NCBI GenBank assembly: GCA_030549495.1
Contig: JAUIRK010000251.1
Location: 186,001-250,000 of the forward strand
Direction: 5' to 3'
From: Nectonema munidae
Lineage: Eukaryota > Nematomorpha > Nectonematoida > Nectonematidae
Length of the DNA stretch: 64,000 nt
The notes below the pieces were generated by a model. It was not told the origin of the DNA and did no database searches. It saw only the letters and a list, made by a program, of their open reading frames with translations. Made by a program: the position numbers and the translations under genes. Below, piece after piece: positions 13,391 through 42,639 of this stretch. Position 1 is the first letter of the stretch, and every line of letters starts with the position of its first letter.

Positions 13391-13585
13391 TTACTTACAT
13401 TTGGTATTATGAATGAACGTTACGGTGTAAGAAATCTCTAGTTTGCAACTTGAAAAGATTTCTTCAAGTATTTCTGTGATGCCTTTTTCCAGCTCGCTCG
13501 ATAACTTTTTGGAATTGACAAGCTTTTCAAGAATATTTTTCTGGGTATCGTTGAATTCTTGTATTTTGTAGCTCAGATAGTTTAT
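13391..13585 (-). CDS. Possible exon or fragment resembling ATP synthase alpha C-terminus
   Basis: The minus strand has an open stretch with NYLSYKIQEFNDTQKNILEK followed by LVNSKKLSSELEKGITEILE and EIFSS. It resembles the C-terminal helices of F1 ATP synthase alpha (FLSH...ALL..I...GKISE..DAKLKEIV..F). It has no start codon and ends soon after at CAAATGTAAGTAA, which is both a stop and a consensus donor. No other ATP synthase blocks were found within about 2 kb. It could be an exon of another helical protein or an old processed copy. The match is from memory. Confidence 0.3.
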   Translation of the reverse strand: MNYLSYKIQEFNDTQKNILEKLVNSKKLSSELEKGITEILEEIFSSCKLEISYTVTFIHNTKCK

Positions 13586-13719
13586 TTATAAAGTAAGTTT
13601 TTAAAAATTACGAGTACATGGTTTTCAACGATCTTTCAATTAGTGTAGAAATCTCGTGAAATTTTAAAATTAATAAATAATCTGCATAACTAACCATAAC
13701 AATATTTTACATTTATATT

Positions 13720-14006
13720 CAGTCGTGTAGCGATAGAAGGATGAGTCAGGCGTTCCCCCTTGTTTACATAATCTATTTGGATGAATATATTGTTGACAAA
13801 GATGAAATGCAAATAATATAGACTTTAATACTGAAATAATTGTTGCTGCAATTTGAATTCTTATTTTGCCTATCTATATATACCGTAATATCAGTTCAGG
13901 GACAATTCGGGCTCAACATAATTTGGTATCTATACAATTCTTCCTCAAGGCAATATTAATATTAAATTGACATCCACTGCGTTCCTATGTCCTAGGTACG
14001 GCACTG
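13720..14006. mobile_element. hAT-type MITE, 287 bp
   Basis: The left end CAGTCGTGTAGCGATAGAAGG and the inverted right end CAGTGCCGTACCTAGG resemble each other and the CAGTGGCGTAGC termini common in Tip100/ZMYM1-like hAT elements. No coding sequence. The target duplication is not clear. Confidence 0.5.
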
Positions 14007-15262
14007 ATATTCGGTTTTTCATGTACTAAAACACTTCTTAATTAGGAAATTGGGACAAGACTCAAGCTGATACAAAAACAGTGGGAAAGATAAGAAAAAA
14101 CAGAGAAGAAAGATATTCCAATTTTTTATTAAAAATGATTGCTTAACTTTTTGTTGAAATTGTTTTTAGGAAATAATAACGTAATTATATTTTGTGTTGT
14201 CATCAATGATCAACTCTGGTGTATAATTCTGGGCTCTTTGATATTTTTACGGAAATATAAAAACCAATTGTAGTTTATCTTATTTATTTATTTACCTTAA
14301 TTATATAAATTGAAAATTATATTATTTATCAATTAAAAAATTATATTCTTGCTTGAAATTGGAAAAATAGTTTCCTGGGGTTAATATCTTTATTCTGTAT
14401 TCGATAAAATAAATTTATTGATGCACTTATAATTTATGACAAAATTTTATCTCAATTGAAAAAATGGAAATAAATTATTAAAAAAATCAACAAAATTTAG
14501 GTAGGCAAAAAAAAATTGTGTGGAGGGGGGGGGTATACGTTAGGAAAAATATCGATCTCCGACTGCATGTACTTATAAAATTACTACTACTTAAGTAGTA
14601 GGCCCCAACTACTTCAATAATTCAAACTCAAATTATTTAAAAGTTTAAAATATTTTAACACGACTCTTACTTCCCACACCCAATATACATGAAGGCGCAC
14701 TCAATATGCTTAGAAAAATGAAATGTATTTTTTTTATTTTCTACAATACTTGAAAAAGTTTCTTTAGTACTTAAAAAAATTTGATTCCTCTGACTCTCTT
14801 CCCTTTAAGATCTCTGACTCTTCGAACTCTGACTTCGCCACGCTGATGGGGGATTTGCCACAGTTTAATCCCTAGTTTGGTCTCTAGAAGAGAGTTTTAT
14901 TTATATTAAATTATAGAAATTCTTTTTAGCATTTTACTCTTTAATTATTCTAATTTAGAAAATAAAATATTTTATGAATGAGTGAGCTTCTCGCTTCACC
15001 TTCAGTCAGTTAAATCCGGCATAGTTTAACTACACTATAACTGAAGCTTTTTGTTTAAATCGGACACCGAGATTGTAAACAATTAAAAAAAACACCCGCC
15101 ATCAAGTAAAAAAAATGTCGAGAATCTTCTATAATTTTTCAAACTAATTTGAATGCTTCATTCCTTTAAAGTTTAATAAACTCTTCCTAAAAATTTTCTT
15201 CTGCAGATTCCATATTACACGAAAATGGATTTATCACTCATTCTTCAATAATGAGTTAAAAC

Positions 15263-15569
15263 GGGTTATCATCAAAAGAGTGACAAATCAAAAGAGTGAC
15301 AAAATATAAAAAAATTCAAAAGAGTGACATGTCAAAAGAGTGACAAAATATAAAAAAAATTCAAAAGAGTGACAAATATACAAAACAAAAGTTTTACTTA
15401 CCTACCTATCCTTACATAAAAAAAACTCTTTTGATTTGTCGCTCTTTTAATTGCTATTTTAAGAGTGACAAATTATGTCACTCTTTTGATTTGCCACTCT
15501 TTTAATCTCTATTTTAAGAGTGACAAATTATGTCACTGTTTTGATTTGTCAGTCTAATGAACATCTACC
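15263..15569. mobile_element. Nested MITE, 307 bp, with perfect 8-bp target duplication
   Basis: GTTAAAAC occurs immediately on both sides (15255-15262 and 15570-15577). The ends are GGGTTATCATCAAAAGAGTGAC and the inverted GGTAGATGTTCATTAGACTGAC, which converge on a shared GACAAATCAAAA motif. Inside are tandem and inverted copies of AAAAGAGTGACAAAT. There is no coding sequence. An 8-bp duplication with GG-starting ends fits Merlin-like or related families, but I cannot assign one. Confidence 0.75.
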
Positions 15570-15615
15570 GTTAAAACAACTCTTTAATTCTAAACAATAA
15601 GTGATCTTTCATCTG

Positions 15616-15752
15616 AAATTTACTTTTTACATTACAATAATTTACTCAGAATTTTAATATAAGTCAAACTTTTTCTAATCATATATAGATTAGAAAAAGT
15701 TTGACTTATATTAAAATTCTGAGTAAATTATTGTAATGTAAAAAGTAAATTT
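15616..15752. repeat. Perfect palindrome, 65-bp arms, 7-bp spacer
   Basis: Arms 15616-15680 and 15688-15752 are exact reverse complements around ATATATA. The paralogous hAT copy at 38.8 kb has a single copy resembling the right arm (GATTAGAAAA...ATTAAAATTCT), so the left arm is an inverted duplication made after the copies split, or an assembly fold-back. Confidence 0.97.
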
Positions 15753-15772
15753 TTGAAAAAATAATCTTATAT

Positions 15773-17474
15773 TTGTTTATACAATGCCCATTTATTTACT
15801 TAAAAAATGCTGACTTAAGCACCATTTTCGCTGATAAGTGTGCGAGCCCGCGTTTGAGAAAACCTCAATTAGAGTATCAATTGCGATGGGGACACGAATT
15901 GTGCACGTTTCACTTAAAGAACTTACTAAATAATACGTGGAGAAATGAGTATAGAGATGAAGAAAAGGTGATTGAAAGTGAAGTGAAAAAATGTAAAACA
16001 ATTCTTTCAAGGTTGCTTGATATTGTCAAATTTTTAACTAAACAAAATTTGACTTTTCGCTGTCACCGAGAAGAAGTTTAAAAAATAGATTTAGCTCAAA
16101 AAAGATCTGTTATTTCTTATCTATCTGATACTATTCAAAACGAGTTTATAGAAATTATTGGGGAAACTGTAAAATTATTCAACAATTAAAAAAAAACTAA
16201 GTACTTTTCTATGATATTTGAGAGCACTCCTGACATTTCATATAAAAATATCATTTGTAAATTTTATCGTAACTAAAGGTAAAAAATACTAAAAAATGAC
16301 ATCAAAGATTTTAGAAAGTTTGGAAAAAGACGGAATTGATATTCAAAGTTGTAAAGGACAGGTGTATGATAATGCTGCAGTGATAACATAGCGTGGTTTA
16401 AAGACGTATCAAAGAAATAAACCAAAAAGCAAAATTTGTTGCTTGTTCAAATCACTCACGGAATCTGGCACTTATTCGCGCAGCTTCAGTTGCTGTTACT
16501 TTCGTTACTTTTTTGGATGCTTAGAACGTTTATTTGCATTTTTATCTTCATCAACCCATCGTTCGGATATTTTGACCTCAGTAACTTGTAAAAGTGTGAA
16601 ACGATTAATAGGAACCGGATGGAGTGCAAGAAAAGAAGCGATAAGTGTGTTGAAAAAAATTTCAAATATTAAAAAAGTTAACTGATGAAGAAGAAAATAC
16701 AGCAACAAGGGCTTTAATTTCTGCGCCATAATCATTTTCTTTTTGTGCTTTCTTGATTTTTTGGAACCTATTCTTTTAGAAATAAATGATGCACAGTTGT
16801 ATCTGCCCAAAAAACGATTAAACACAACAATGTGATCTAAAACTAGAGGCACTGAAAACCTTCTTGTTGAGAAGTTAATAATGGAATTAGTTATGCTAAA
16901 GAAATTTTCAACGATTTAGGAATAATCACGGAACGTTGTCGATTCAAAAAGGAAGAAAATATTTGGGTAAAAATTTGATGATGATGAGTTACCATACGAT
17001 ATTGAATTAAGAAGAGAAATGTTTCACTCTCTAAATAGATTAATGTAAGAAATAACTTCAAAATTTAAATAAATTCATGAAATTGCTGAAAGATATGCTT
17101 TTCTTACTCCGTTAAACATTCTTGATAGTAAATATGAATCTCAATTAAACGATGATTATGACGATGTTGATAAAGAAGAGTTTCTTGTTGAAAGGAAAAG
17201 ACTTCAGAATTTTCTTGTTGTTGCCACTTTTAAAAACGATAAACATACGTGGATGGAAGGTGCCTTTGAACTTTTGTTGTTTATTCAAATATATATTCTT
17301 GGAGATCCAGTTCCAAATATAGTGATTATGCTACGAATTTTTCTTACAATTGCTGTTAGTGTTATTACTTGTGAAAGAAATTTTTTGAAGCTGAAGCTGT
17401 TCAAGAATTACTCAAGATCTTCTATGAGTATTTTGAGGTTGAAAAATCTTGATATCTTGTCTACAGAAATGTAG
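15773..17474 (+). pseudogene. hAT transposase (ZMYM1-like), broken
   Basis: Recognisable pieces in order: KNADLSTIFADKCASP and RLRKPQLEYQLRWGHELCTF at the N-terminal side, DIQSCKGQVYDNAAVI (the central catalytic block), LERLFAFLSSSTHRSDILTS and KRLIGTGWSARKEAI, then at the C-terminus VPNIVIMLRIFLTIAVSVIT, CERNFLKLKLFKNYSRSSM and SILRLKNLDILST, the hAT dimerisation region. Several in-frame stops and frame changes separate the pieces, for example after DNAAVI and between 16,680 and 17,250. It is not functional. Confidence 0.85.
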
Positions 17475-17789
17475 CTGACAGATGAGTTCGTTCTTGACAA
17501 TGTCATTGAAGAGTTTGAAAAAAAAAGCTAGAAAAGTTACGTGATAAAGTTTATGTTTTGAAATGAATATATATATATATATAAAAAAATAATTGGTTAA
17601 CTTCTGAAATTTTTTTAATTTTTAAATTAAAATTTTCCTTTTCAATTAGGAATATTTATTTTTAACAATTAAAATCTTATTAGATAGATAAAATGAGTAT
17701 TACGGATTGAGTTTATTTTCAAAATTAAGGAGGGGCGTCAAACTCATGACCGGGTGGCAGTTTTCATAGCTACGCCACTAGTCATCCAT

Positions 17790-20700
17790 TTAAATTGTAA
17801 ACATTTTATCGTAATTACACAATTTTTATATACAAAAAAATCAAAAAGAATCGAGCCTTGGTATTTTTGAAAATTAGGATAAAAAATACCCTTTCTTGAA
17901 AGTACCTCGTAATGTTTCTTAAACATCAACCATAATTTGGAAGCATTAGCAAGAAAAAGAGACCATTGTGTTTTAGCGATATGTATAAATACACTCAAGA
18001 ATTAGGGTTGTTTACACTAGCTTTCTCGTGATATATTACTTGAGGAGAACCACTTACTAGTGCTTAAACAAGCATATTTCATTAACCCTGCACTCCTATA
18101 TGTATACAACTAAACTAAGGAGGTATTTGGATTCTGTGTATGGGTCTGTAACCAGATATAAGTAGTTAAGTAAATCTCACAATTTGCATTTTGCCAGCTG
18201 ATCAAATTCAAGCATTACGTTCAAGCTGGCGATTTATACCCTTTTTTTTATAACAAGCCAGTGCTCAACTAACCTTAAAGTTAATAAACTTCCACTACAC
18301 AAATACACATGGTTAAGAAAAAAGATTTTTCCATACTTCGCTAGAAAATAGTGAGTGATCATGAAAGAGTTACATCAAGTAATAATCATATTTTTGTTGT
18401 TTTAGTAGTAATCGAAAAATATCTTGACGAAAAAAAACTTTTACTTGGTTTGACGTCAATTGTGAATGACCCCTTAGAGAAAAAAACACCTCAACCACAA
18501 ATTTCTCTAACAAGACTATTTATTTCAAAACTTGATGAGTTCACTGTAAAGAGAAAAATGATTAGAAAGATGGAGTGGTTGGAATAAAAACTTTTAATAC
18601 TCAAATTATATGCTTTCAATCAGAACATAGTATTTATTGAACGTGTTTGACTCGAGGTGGTAAAAAATCTTGCTGTATTCCATTCTTTTTGAACTTAGAG
18701 TAAATTCCTTTCAAGTATTGAAAACAACAAAAAAATGATAAGAAAGATCTTTTTATCTTTGAATTTGAGAAAGCTATTTTTCAACACTTCCGTTGCTCTC
18801 ATAAATCATGAACATTGCATCCCATATTTATAAGCAAAACAATTGCTTTATCAAAATTTTGTGTAGACATGGCTTAATCATATGGGCAATAATGCTAATA
18901 AGCGATCAAAACAGATTCATTTTATCCAAGTTGAAATCTTGAATTAAATTTATATTTATGTAATTACTATTTACACGTTAAAATGAATGCACACTTTTTC
19001 CAGAAATTAATTTGTTTTATTGAACATATTTTTGATTTACCATCACTACTACTTGGTGCCAGTTTCATATCTCAAGTAAAAAATAAAAATAAAATTGGAT
19101 TGATTGAAAATATGTCCCTTAGTTACAGCTCACGTCATTAAGTGAAAAAAAATCTGATAAAAATAACCTTCCAGGCTGTCCATAATAATTTCAAATCAGG
19201 AAATAAAAGTAATTAATTTCATGTGTTTTTGATTATATTTTGATTCTTGTAAAAATATTGTAATGTCATTGTTAAGGTAAATTAATGGTAAAGTTATTTA
19301 TTTTTTTGGAAATTTTGGTTTTTTCCATCTTTGTACAATATTTTTAATAACTAAATGTTACTTTTTCTCTTGATTAATAATTGAAAGTATATTATATAGT
19401 ATACATGGAAAAAATTTCAAACAAATACTAAATATTGAAAAAAGTAACATATTCTCGAGTATGATAGTTTATTGTTTTTGCAATTGTTTTTCATAACATG
19501 GAGAAAAGTAAAGTCTTTCCATAACCAAAACTATCTGTGAATAATTTAGATGGCGTTAATTTTTTGTTTGTATTAGTTTTAGTTATTAGTTATTTATTTT
19601 TTAATTTTTTTCATCTAATAGTAAACAAAAAAAATACTAAAATACATAATTTATTTAATATGGGTCAGATATATTTTATTTTGACTAAATTAAGTTTGAA
19701 ATTTTGCCCAAGATCTTTTACGTGAAACTTTTGGTACAACTTATGCGATTAAATTTAATATAAGTCCAGATTTTATTGTTGGTAACACTAAATAAATAAT
19801 AAATCATTAGTTATCAAATTAAATAATTCATTCTTTTTAAACTAAAGACAATTTTAATGATGTCGAGCCTATTCCCGTGTCAAAAATTTAAAAAATTTTC
19901 CCAATACTAATATTTTAAATGACAGGAATTTTCCTTAAGGGAAAGTTTATGCATACTAGAGTGTTCTTGAGATAAATGTATAACTTGATGATCTATTGGC
20001 TTTTCATTTAACATATATAATTTATCAAGGTTCTTTCCATAGTAAGTAATCATAGATTGCTCTATCAAAAATTTACTTTGCTAAAAACTTTGTGTTAAAA
20101 TTTAAAATTTAACAAGTGAAAAAATGGTTTAACTTTGGCAAACTTATTTCCTTTACCAAGATTAGAGTCATTGGCAATATAGAAACAATTCCTTCCTTTT
20201 TCTAGAAAATTTTCCCATTATAAAAATATCCTAGCACTCTTCAATATCTTTCGATTACCTTCTTTTTCTCAAACTTTGAATTGGAAATGATTGTAATTTT
20301 GTCAAGAAAGTTCAATAAAAGTTTCAAAAAAATTTGTTGTTCACTAAAATCACTAAAATTCCATCAAACAAAAATTACAATTAAAATTTTTAAATTTTGC
20401 TCCTATATTTGTATTTTATTACATAATAACTTTTAAAAAGGATATTTCAATGAAAAGTTTTTTTCTAGTTTATAGATAAAATAGTTGGTATTTCCTAAAT
20501 AAAAACCTCAGAAACTTGTATAAACCCATGTCTCAAATTTTATGGGGGCATTTCATATTTCAGGCATATAAGGAAAATTTTTGTATAATATTATTAGTAA
20601 TAATTTTTTGAAAAGTATTCCTTGTGGTTATTATTTAAGAAATATCCCAGATTTCATTAAAATGTACAGCGCGTAAAATTTTCTGTTTTAACTTCCTCAA

Positions 20701-20890
20701 TTATAAAATTTTTTTATATAATCAAAAAGAAATGAAAAAACATGTTTATTTTGAAAGAAATCTTTACTAATAAGGAATTTCTATTTTAAAAAAGAGAAGC
20801 AATTATTAACTATTAATTTGAATTAATTTTTGAATTTGGGCTTTGGACATTAATATTTTTACTATATATTTTAAAAGTTTAAACCCGTAA
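17790..20890. other. AT-rich spacer, no gene recognised
   Basis: Small open frames (18,351-18,587 and 19,537-19,725, plus strand) have no recognisable motif. Nothing else stands out. Confidence 0.6.
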
Positions 20891-21064
20891 ACTTATATTA
20901 CAATTGAAAAAAAGAGGAAAGTAAGATGGAAGATTGCAAGAGTAGCTTTAAATGCAGGTATAAAATATATTGTTCTATCATACACTGTAGTAAGAAATTT
21001 TAGTCTAGCTGGTCAAATTGCAAATGAAAGATGGGCCTTCTTTAAACCTGCTCTTGTAAATTGA
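20891..21064 (+). CDS. Possible C-terminal exon of a MICOS13/QIL1-like protein
   Basis: A 57-codon open stretch ends at TGA. It reads KVRWKIARVALNAGIKYIVL, then SYTVVRNFSLAGQIANERWA and FFKPALVN. The pattern NAGI, a hydrophobic helix, about 25 residues, then W, an aromatic and Lys resembles the tail of MICOS13 (WNAGIMTVMSALSV...GWEYVK), a small mitochondrial inner-membrane protein. It has no Met start and its 5' boundary lacks a clear pyrimidine tract. No upstream exon was found. The similarity is from memory and weak. It stands out mainly because its composition looks coding in a noncoding neighbourhood. Confidence 0.3.
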   Translation, partial: TYITIEKKRKVRWKIARVALNAGIKYIVLSYTVVRNFSLAGQIANERWAFFKPALVN

Positions 21065-22520
21065 TAATTTTAGAAAGAATCATATAAAAAAATTAATTAT
21101 ATTTATGTTTATATATATTTGCTGTAAAAATGTTCAATTTAATTTGAGCAAAAGAAGTTTTAAGATTATAAACCAGTAAATGAGTGTGATGATTAAAAAT
21201 TTCTTAAAAATTTTAAAAATTCAAAATTAAAATACGAGAAAAGCTAATAGCTTATAATACTTTAATTATTTTCAAACAAAAGTTTTTTTAATTCTTTTTT
21301 CTAGTAATATGCTTATTTTATAATTTAGATATCTTCAAATTTTAAAGAACTTTAAAGCTCATAAATCAGAAGCAATTCCACTTTCTTACCTTGAAGTTAA
21401 CATTTTATCAAACGTTTGCCAAAAATATCCAAGCTTTGAAATGGATGAATACTGTAATTAAAAAAACGTTACTTTTTTAAAGTTACTTTAAAGAAAAGAT
21501 TGGAAAATTCCTTTATTAAAATGAAAATGAGAAATCTTTACTTCAAATTTATATTTTAAATGTTTGTCAAGATTAACCTCCTCCTCCATCTCTCTATATT
21601 AATGACTAAATAACTAACTAAGTAACTAAAAGGGGTTTTTTGAAGGGGGAATTTATGAGCAAATATATTTTAAATGTTCAGTGTGAAACTGAATGAAAAT
21701 ATTTCATGACGAAACTTTATTAGAAAAGAAATACTAAAAACAAAATGCTTTAAGAATTACGTTATTACAGAGGTTTTGTAATTATATAAACTATAATTAA
21801 TAATTGCAGTTAAATATCTTCTAAATTTCCTGGAAGTTTACAGTTTCAATCTGGTAAACCTTACTATTCCATCTGTGAATTTTTCGACCAGAGCCTGCTA
21901 ATTTAGTTAATATGTGTAACTAATTTTATTACCAATTTAATTAGCTAGTTACACATTAGCGTTAGGAATCGTACTAATTCATTATTAATATACAAGATCG
22001 TTTACTAATTTAGTTACTATAAGTGGAACTAATTATTTTCTTAGAAAGAGATTTTAGTACTATTAAACTAAAACAAGAATATTAAAAAAAAAAAAGGAAA
22101 GTATTTAACAAAAATAAGGGAACAAAAAATAAAAGAACTGTTCCTCTCTACGCGCGAACATAATTTTCCTTTCCTATATCACTCTATAATAATGGACTTT
22201 CATATATCACTTTCTATTTTTCAAAGATAAGTGAGTTTGTTTCCATAGTAGGTTAATTCATCGAAGCGAAAATCCTTCGACAAACAATTTTTGGATTTAA
22301 AATTTTTTTTATAATTCATAACTTTATTTGAAAGTTTTTTCAATTAGTTTTTTCATTGTAAAATTGTCTGCTAAGAGGTTTAATTATAATTTTTTTTTCA
22401 AATTATAAATTATACGTTTTGGTTAAATTTTTTATTTTAAGAAAAAGAAAAGGAATAAGAAGATTTATTAATTATATTTGTCATTTAAATTAATAATACA
22501 ATAAAAAAAATAGTATGAGA
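21065..22520. other. AT-rich spacer with short tandem motifs
   Basis: No gene seen. Short ACTAA-type degenerate tandem motifs occur near 21,600-21,640 and 21,895-22,030. Confidence 0.5.
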
Positions 22521-22539
22521 AAAAAAATAAAAACTTAGA

Positions 22540-22985
22540 TTTAACAGTGGAAAAACTACTGCACAAAAAGTCAGAAATGAATCTTATATTTTAAGAAATA
22601 ATTTTAATGTTGTTTATAAAAGAGGGTTAACTATAGGAAAACTTTTGAGAAATAGTATTATGAAACCCATAAAATTGGATGCTAGTGTTGTTTATTCTTT
22701 AGAGTGCTTGAATTGTAAAAAAGTTTACATTGGAGTAACTGGTCGTTGCTTATTAGAGCGCGGAGGAACACCATGTGAGAGATTTTAAACTCGCTAAGAC
22801 CACTATATCAGTTGAAGCTAATCATGCTATAACTAATACTCATCGTTTTGATTTCGAAAATTTTATAATTTTGAAACGTGAAACAAATATATCTAAACTT
22901 AGGATATACGAAATTGAAGAGCACTCAAAAACTCTCTTATGGTGATAAGGGTTACAATTATTGGGCCAGCCTTACTAATTAATCT
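22540..22985 (+). mobile_element. Penelope-like element fragment (GIY-YIG endonuclease domain)
   Basis: The plus strand reads KLLRNSIMKPIKLDASVVYS, LECLNCKKVYIGVTGRCLLE, then in other frames HRFDFENFIILKRETN and SKLRIYEIEEHSK. A Cys pair just before the VYIG motif and TGR is typical of the C-terminal GIY-YIG endonuclease of Penelope-like retroelements. No reverse transcriptase domain was recognised next to it. It is a broken end fragment. Confidence 0.6.
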
Positions 22986-23619
22986 GTCAACATATTTATA
23001 TGAAATATAAATTTTTTATTATTATATTTTTAAGCATTTACACATATGATATAAATAATAATCAGTGTAGAGTACGGAGTAAGAATAGATCTAACGTTTG
23101 ATTTGCGAGTCGTAAAAGGCCACTAATTAAATAGTATTTTTGCTATATATTTTATATTTACTAATTATTATTTATTCTTTTCATTGATATTTAATTTATT
23201 ACAAGTTTACACGTATCCACGCTCATTATATTTACTTATTTACACTCCACTCTCTTCAACATCTAGTCCTCTTTATTCACCCGCTGCATATTCTTTTATT
23301 TCTTTGTTTTGCTTTCCTACAATTTCTCACTGTTCACTCTCAGGCCTTTATTTTCTCACTTTCTCATTTCTATTTTTATATCATTATGAACATTTTGTGT
23401 GTTCGAAATATTAATAAATTTCTCCCTACATTTTAACCCTCTTGTTTTTTTATATACGTTTATAGTTTTTAGTTTGTACGTCTTTCAAGTATACCAGTCT
23501 GTTCAAAAATATTCGAAAAACTATTTTATAATCAAATCTATTCATATTTTCATGTGAACAAGCATAATTGATCAAATGTGATGGCGCATTATTAAAAACG
23601 AAATGTATAAGATCAGAAA

Positions 23620-23750
23620 TTCATCATAACTTGGACCCGCTTTTTTTCTAATCTATATTAATGTCGTATATCTTTCAAATTTAAACTTAAATTTCTTCAG
23701 CTTTGCTGATGACTTCACAATAAAAATACCTTTTTCGTCTAATATTTACT
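23620..23750 (+). mobile_element. LINE reverse transcriptase scrap (FADD motif)
   Basis: The frame YINVVYLSNLNLNFFSFADD followed by FTIKI resembles the catalytic FADD block of Jockey/CR1-type LINE reverse transcriptases. Only about 30 residues are readable, and the rest is lost. Confidence 0.45.
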
Positions 23751-24479
23751 TCGGAAGGGATTATTTTTATACATGAAAGTGAGACTAATCTGTGTACATT
23801 AAAACTTTTCATATGTGAAATTAATCTTTCACATAATCATATGGGAATTTTTTACAATTTAAAAAATATGAAATAAATATCTGTTTTGGACTTATATACC
23901 TTTACTTTAAAGTCTAAAATACAAGCTTTAATAATAATAACTTCTTAGTTTCATTAAATATTAAAGCAATTTGGCTTTTAATGGTTTTTACATATTTAAT
24001 TTAATGGTTTTTTTAATATTTAGTTAACTAACATATCATCTATGGAATAAATACTATCTTTGTTTTAAGTAAAATTTCTCTCATTTTAAAACGATATCTT
24101 GAAAAGAATTATATATAGATGAATTATAGAACATTTTCAATTTTTGAATCTGGGTTCCGAGACCCCGAAGAATTAGCTAGATCATGAGATTTATGCAAAT
24201 TTTAGTTTTGAAGATTATCTATTACCTGAAGTAAAACAAAAGTAATTGAGCATATTTTAATTTTTGAATAAAGAAATTAGATTTTACAAATATAATATGA
24301 ATATTTCAATTTTTTATGAGATAGAAGAATTATGTATAATTCAAATTCCAACATTTTGTAGGTGTTTTAAAGTACTGGAGTGAGTTATAAAAAGTTTGTT
24401 TCAATTTAGGAATCTAATTTTATGTACACATTAATCAAATTATATTTTTAATTAAATTGTATGAATTAAATTTATTTAG

Positions 24480-41828
<17,349 letters not shown>

Positions 41829-42059
41829 ATTAATTAATATTTTTTGCTTTTAAAAATTAACTAAAAGAAATCGATTTACGAAAAAAATGATATCTGCTTG
41901 GCCAAATTTTATATAAAAGTAAAAAAAGAATTATAGCGCTAACGCAGTTTAAGTATATCTTCAATTGGTTTGCATTATATTTTATTACCCCGTTTTTCAA
42001 AATTAGCAGCCCAAGGTAATTTTATTGTATAGCCACGGATAAATTTCTTTCTCAAAAGA

Positions 42060-42440
42060 ATAGTGAATGTAATGCAGAAAATTCTTATTCTAAGAAACTT
42101 TTCAAGAAGTTCTGGAGATATGCTGACTTTGGCGATATTGTAAGCTCAAGTGCAACTCATTTGTTTCAGAAAAAAAAGGAAAACGATAATATTGCACCAA
42201 GTGACATACCTCAATCTCCTTCTATGAAACCTGTTCAGCTTCGTTTAAAAAGGTATCCAAAACATAGTGAATGAAACTCTCATGCTAAGTATTTTGTGGC
42301 TGCTTGGTTTGACAAATATGAATGGGTTGAATATTCCAAAGAATGCGGTGCAATATTTTGCTTCGCTATAAAGCAGTTTCAATTTACAGGCAGATTTGTC
42401 AATGCCGACAAATCTATCATAAAGAGTGACTTCTGACGAT
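42060..42440 (+). pseudogene. ZMYM1-like hAT N-terminal (TTF-type zinc finger) fragment
   Basis: Plus-strand pieces read KLFKKFWRYADFGDIVSSSA, SDIPQSPSMKPVQLRLKRYP and, after a stop, FVAAWFDKYEWVEYSKECGA then IFCFAIKQFQF. The order (SDI.Q.P..PVQ..L..YP, then WF.....LEYS...DA.FCF.C..F) is that of the TTF-type zinc finger region of ZMYM1/Tip100 hAT transposases. The catalytic half is absent. Confidence 0.7.
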
Positions 42441-42639
42441 GAAAAAAAAAGCACCTGGAAAAGATGGAGCCACATATCTTCTTGGGACTAAAAAATCTCC
42501 AGTTATGCATGGGCTGAAAACTAACGCAATAAAATTGAGAAAACATAAGTTGCTCAGATTATTATAAGTGAGGCTTATCAGAAGAAGATAATTTTTTTTC
42601 TCATTGTTTAATCCAGCCCTACATATATTTATTATCCCT

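Larger units (their letters stand above)
15040..17780 (+). mobile_element. hAT DNA transposon copy A (ZMYM1-like), decayed, with nested insertions
   Basis: The 5' noncoding part aligns with copy B at 38,507-39,078 (shared AGATTCCATATT and TGGATTTATC-like blocks). The coding part covers 15,773-17,470. The 3' end may be the CTACGCCACTAG at 17,770-17,780, the inverse of the usual hAT CAGTGGCGTAG terminus. A MITE (15263-15569) and an inverted duplication (15616-15752) sit in its 5' region. Confidence 0.7.

Noticed and set aside
15268-15555. CRISPR-like array of AAAAGAGTGACAAAT repeats
   Set aside because: Repeats are short, in both orientations, have no spacer-like unique sequences of constant length, and lie inside a MITE with target duplications in a eukaryotic genome.
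23184-23414. Plus-strand hydrophobic open frame of 76 residues
   Set aside because: Low-complexity pyrimidine-rich translation with no start context, partner exons or motif.
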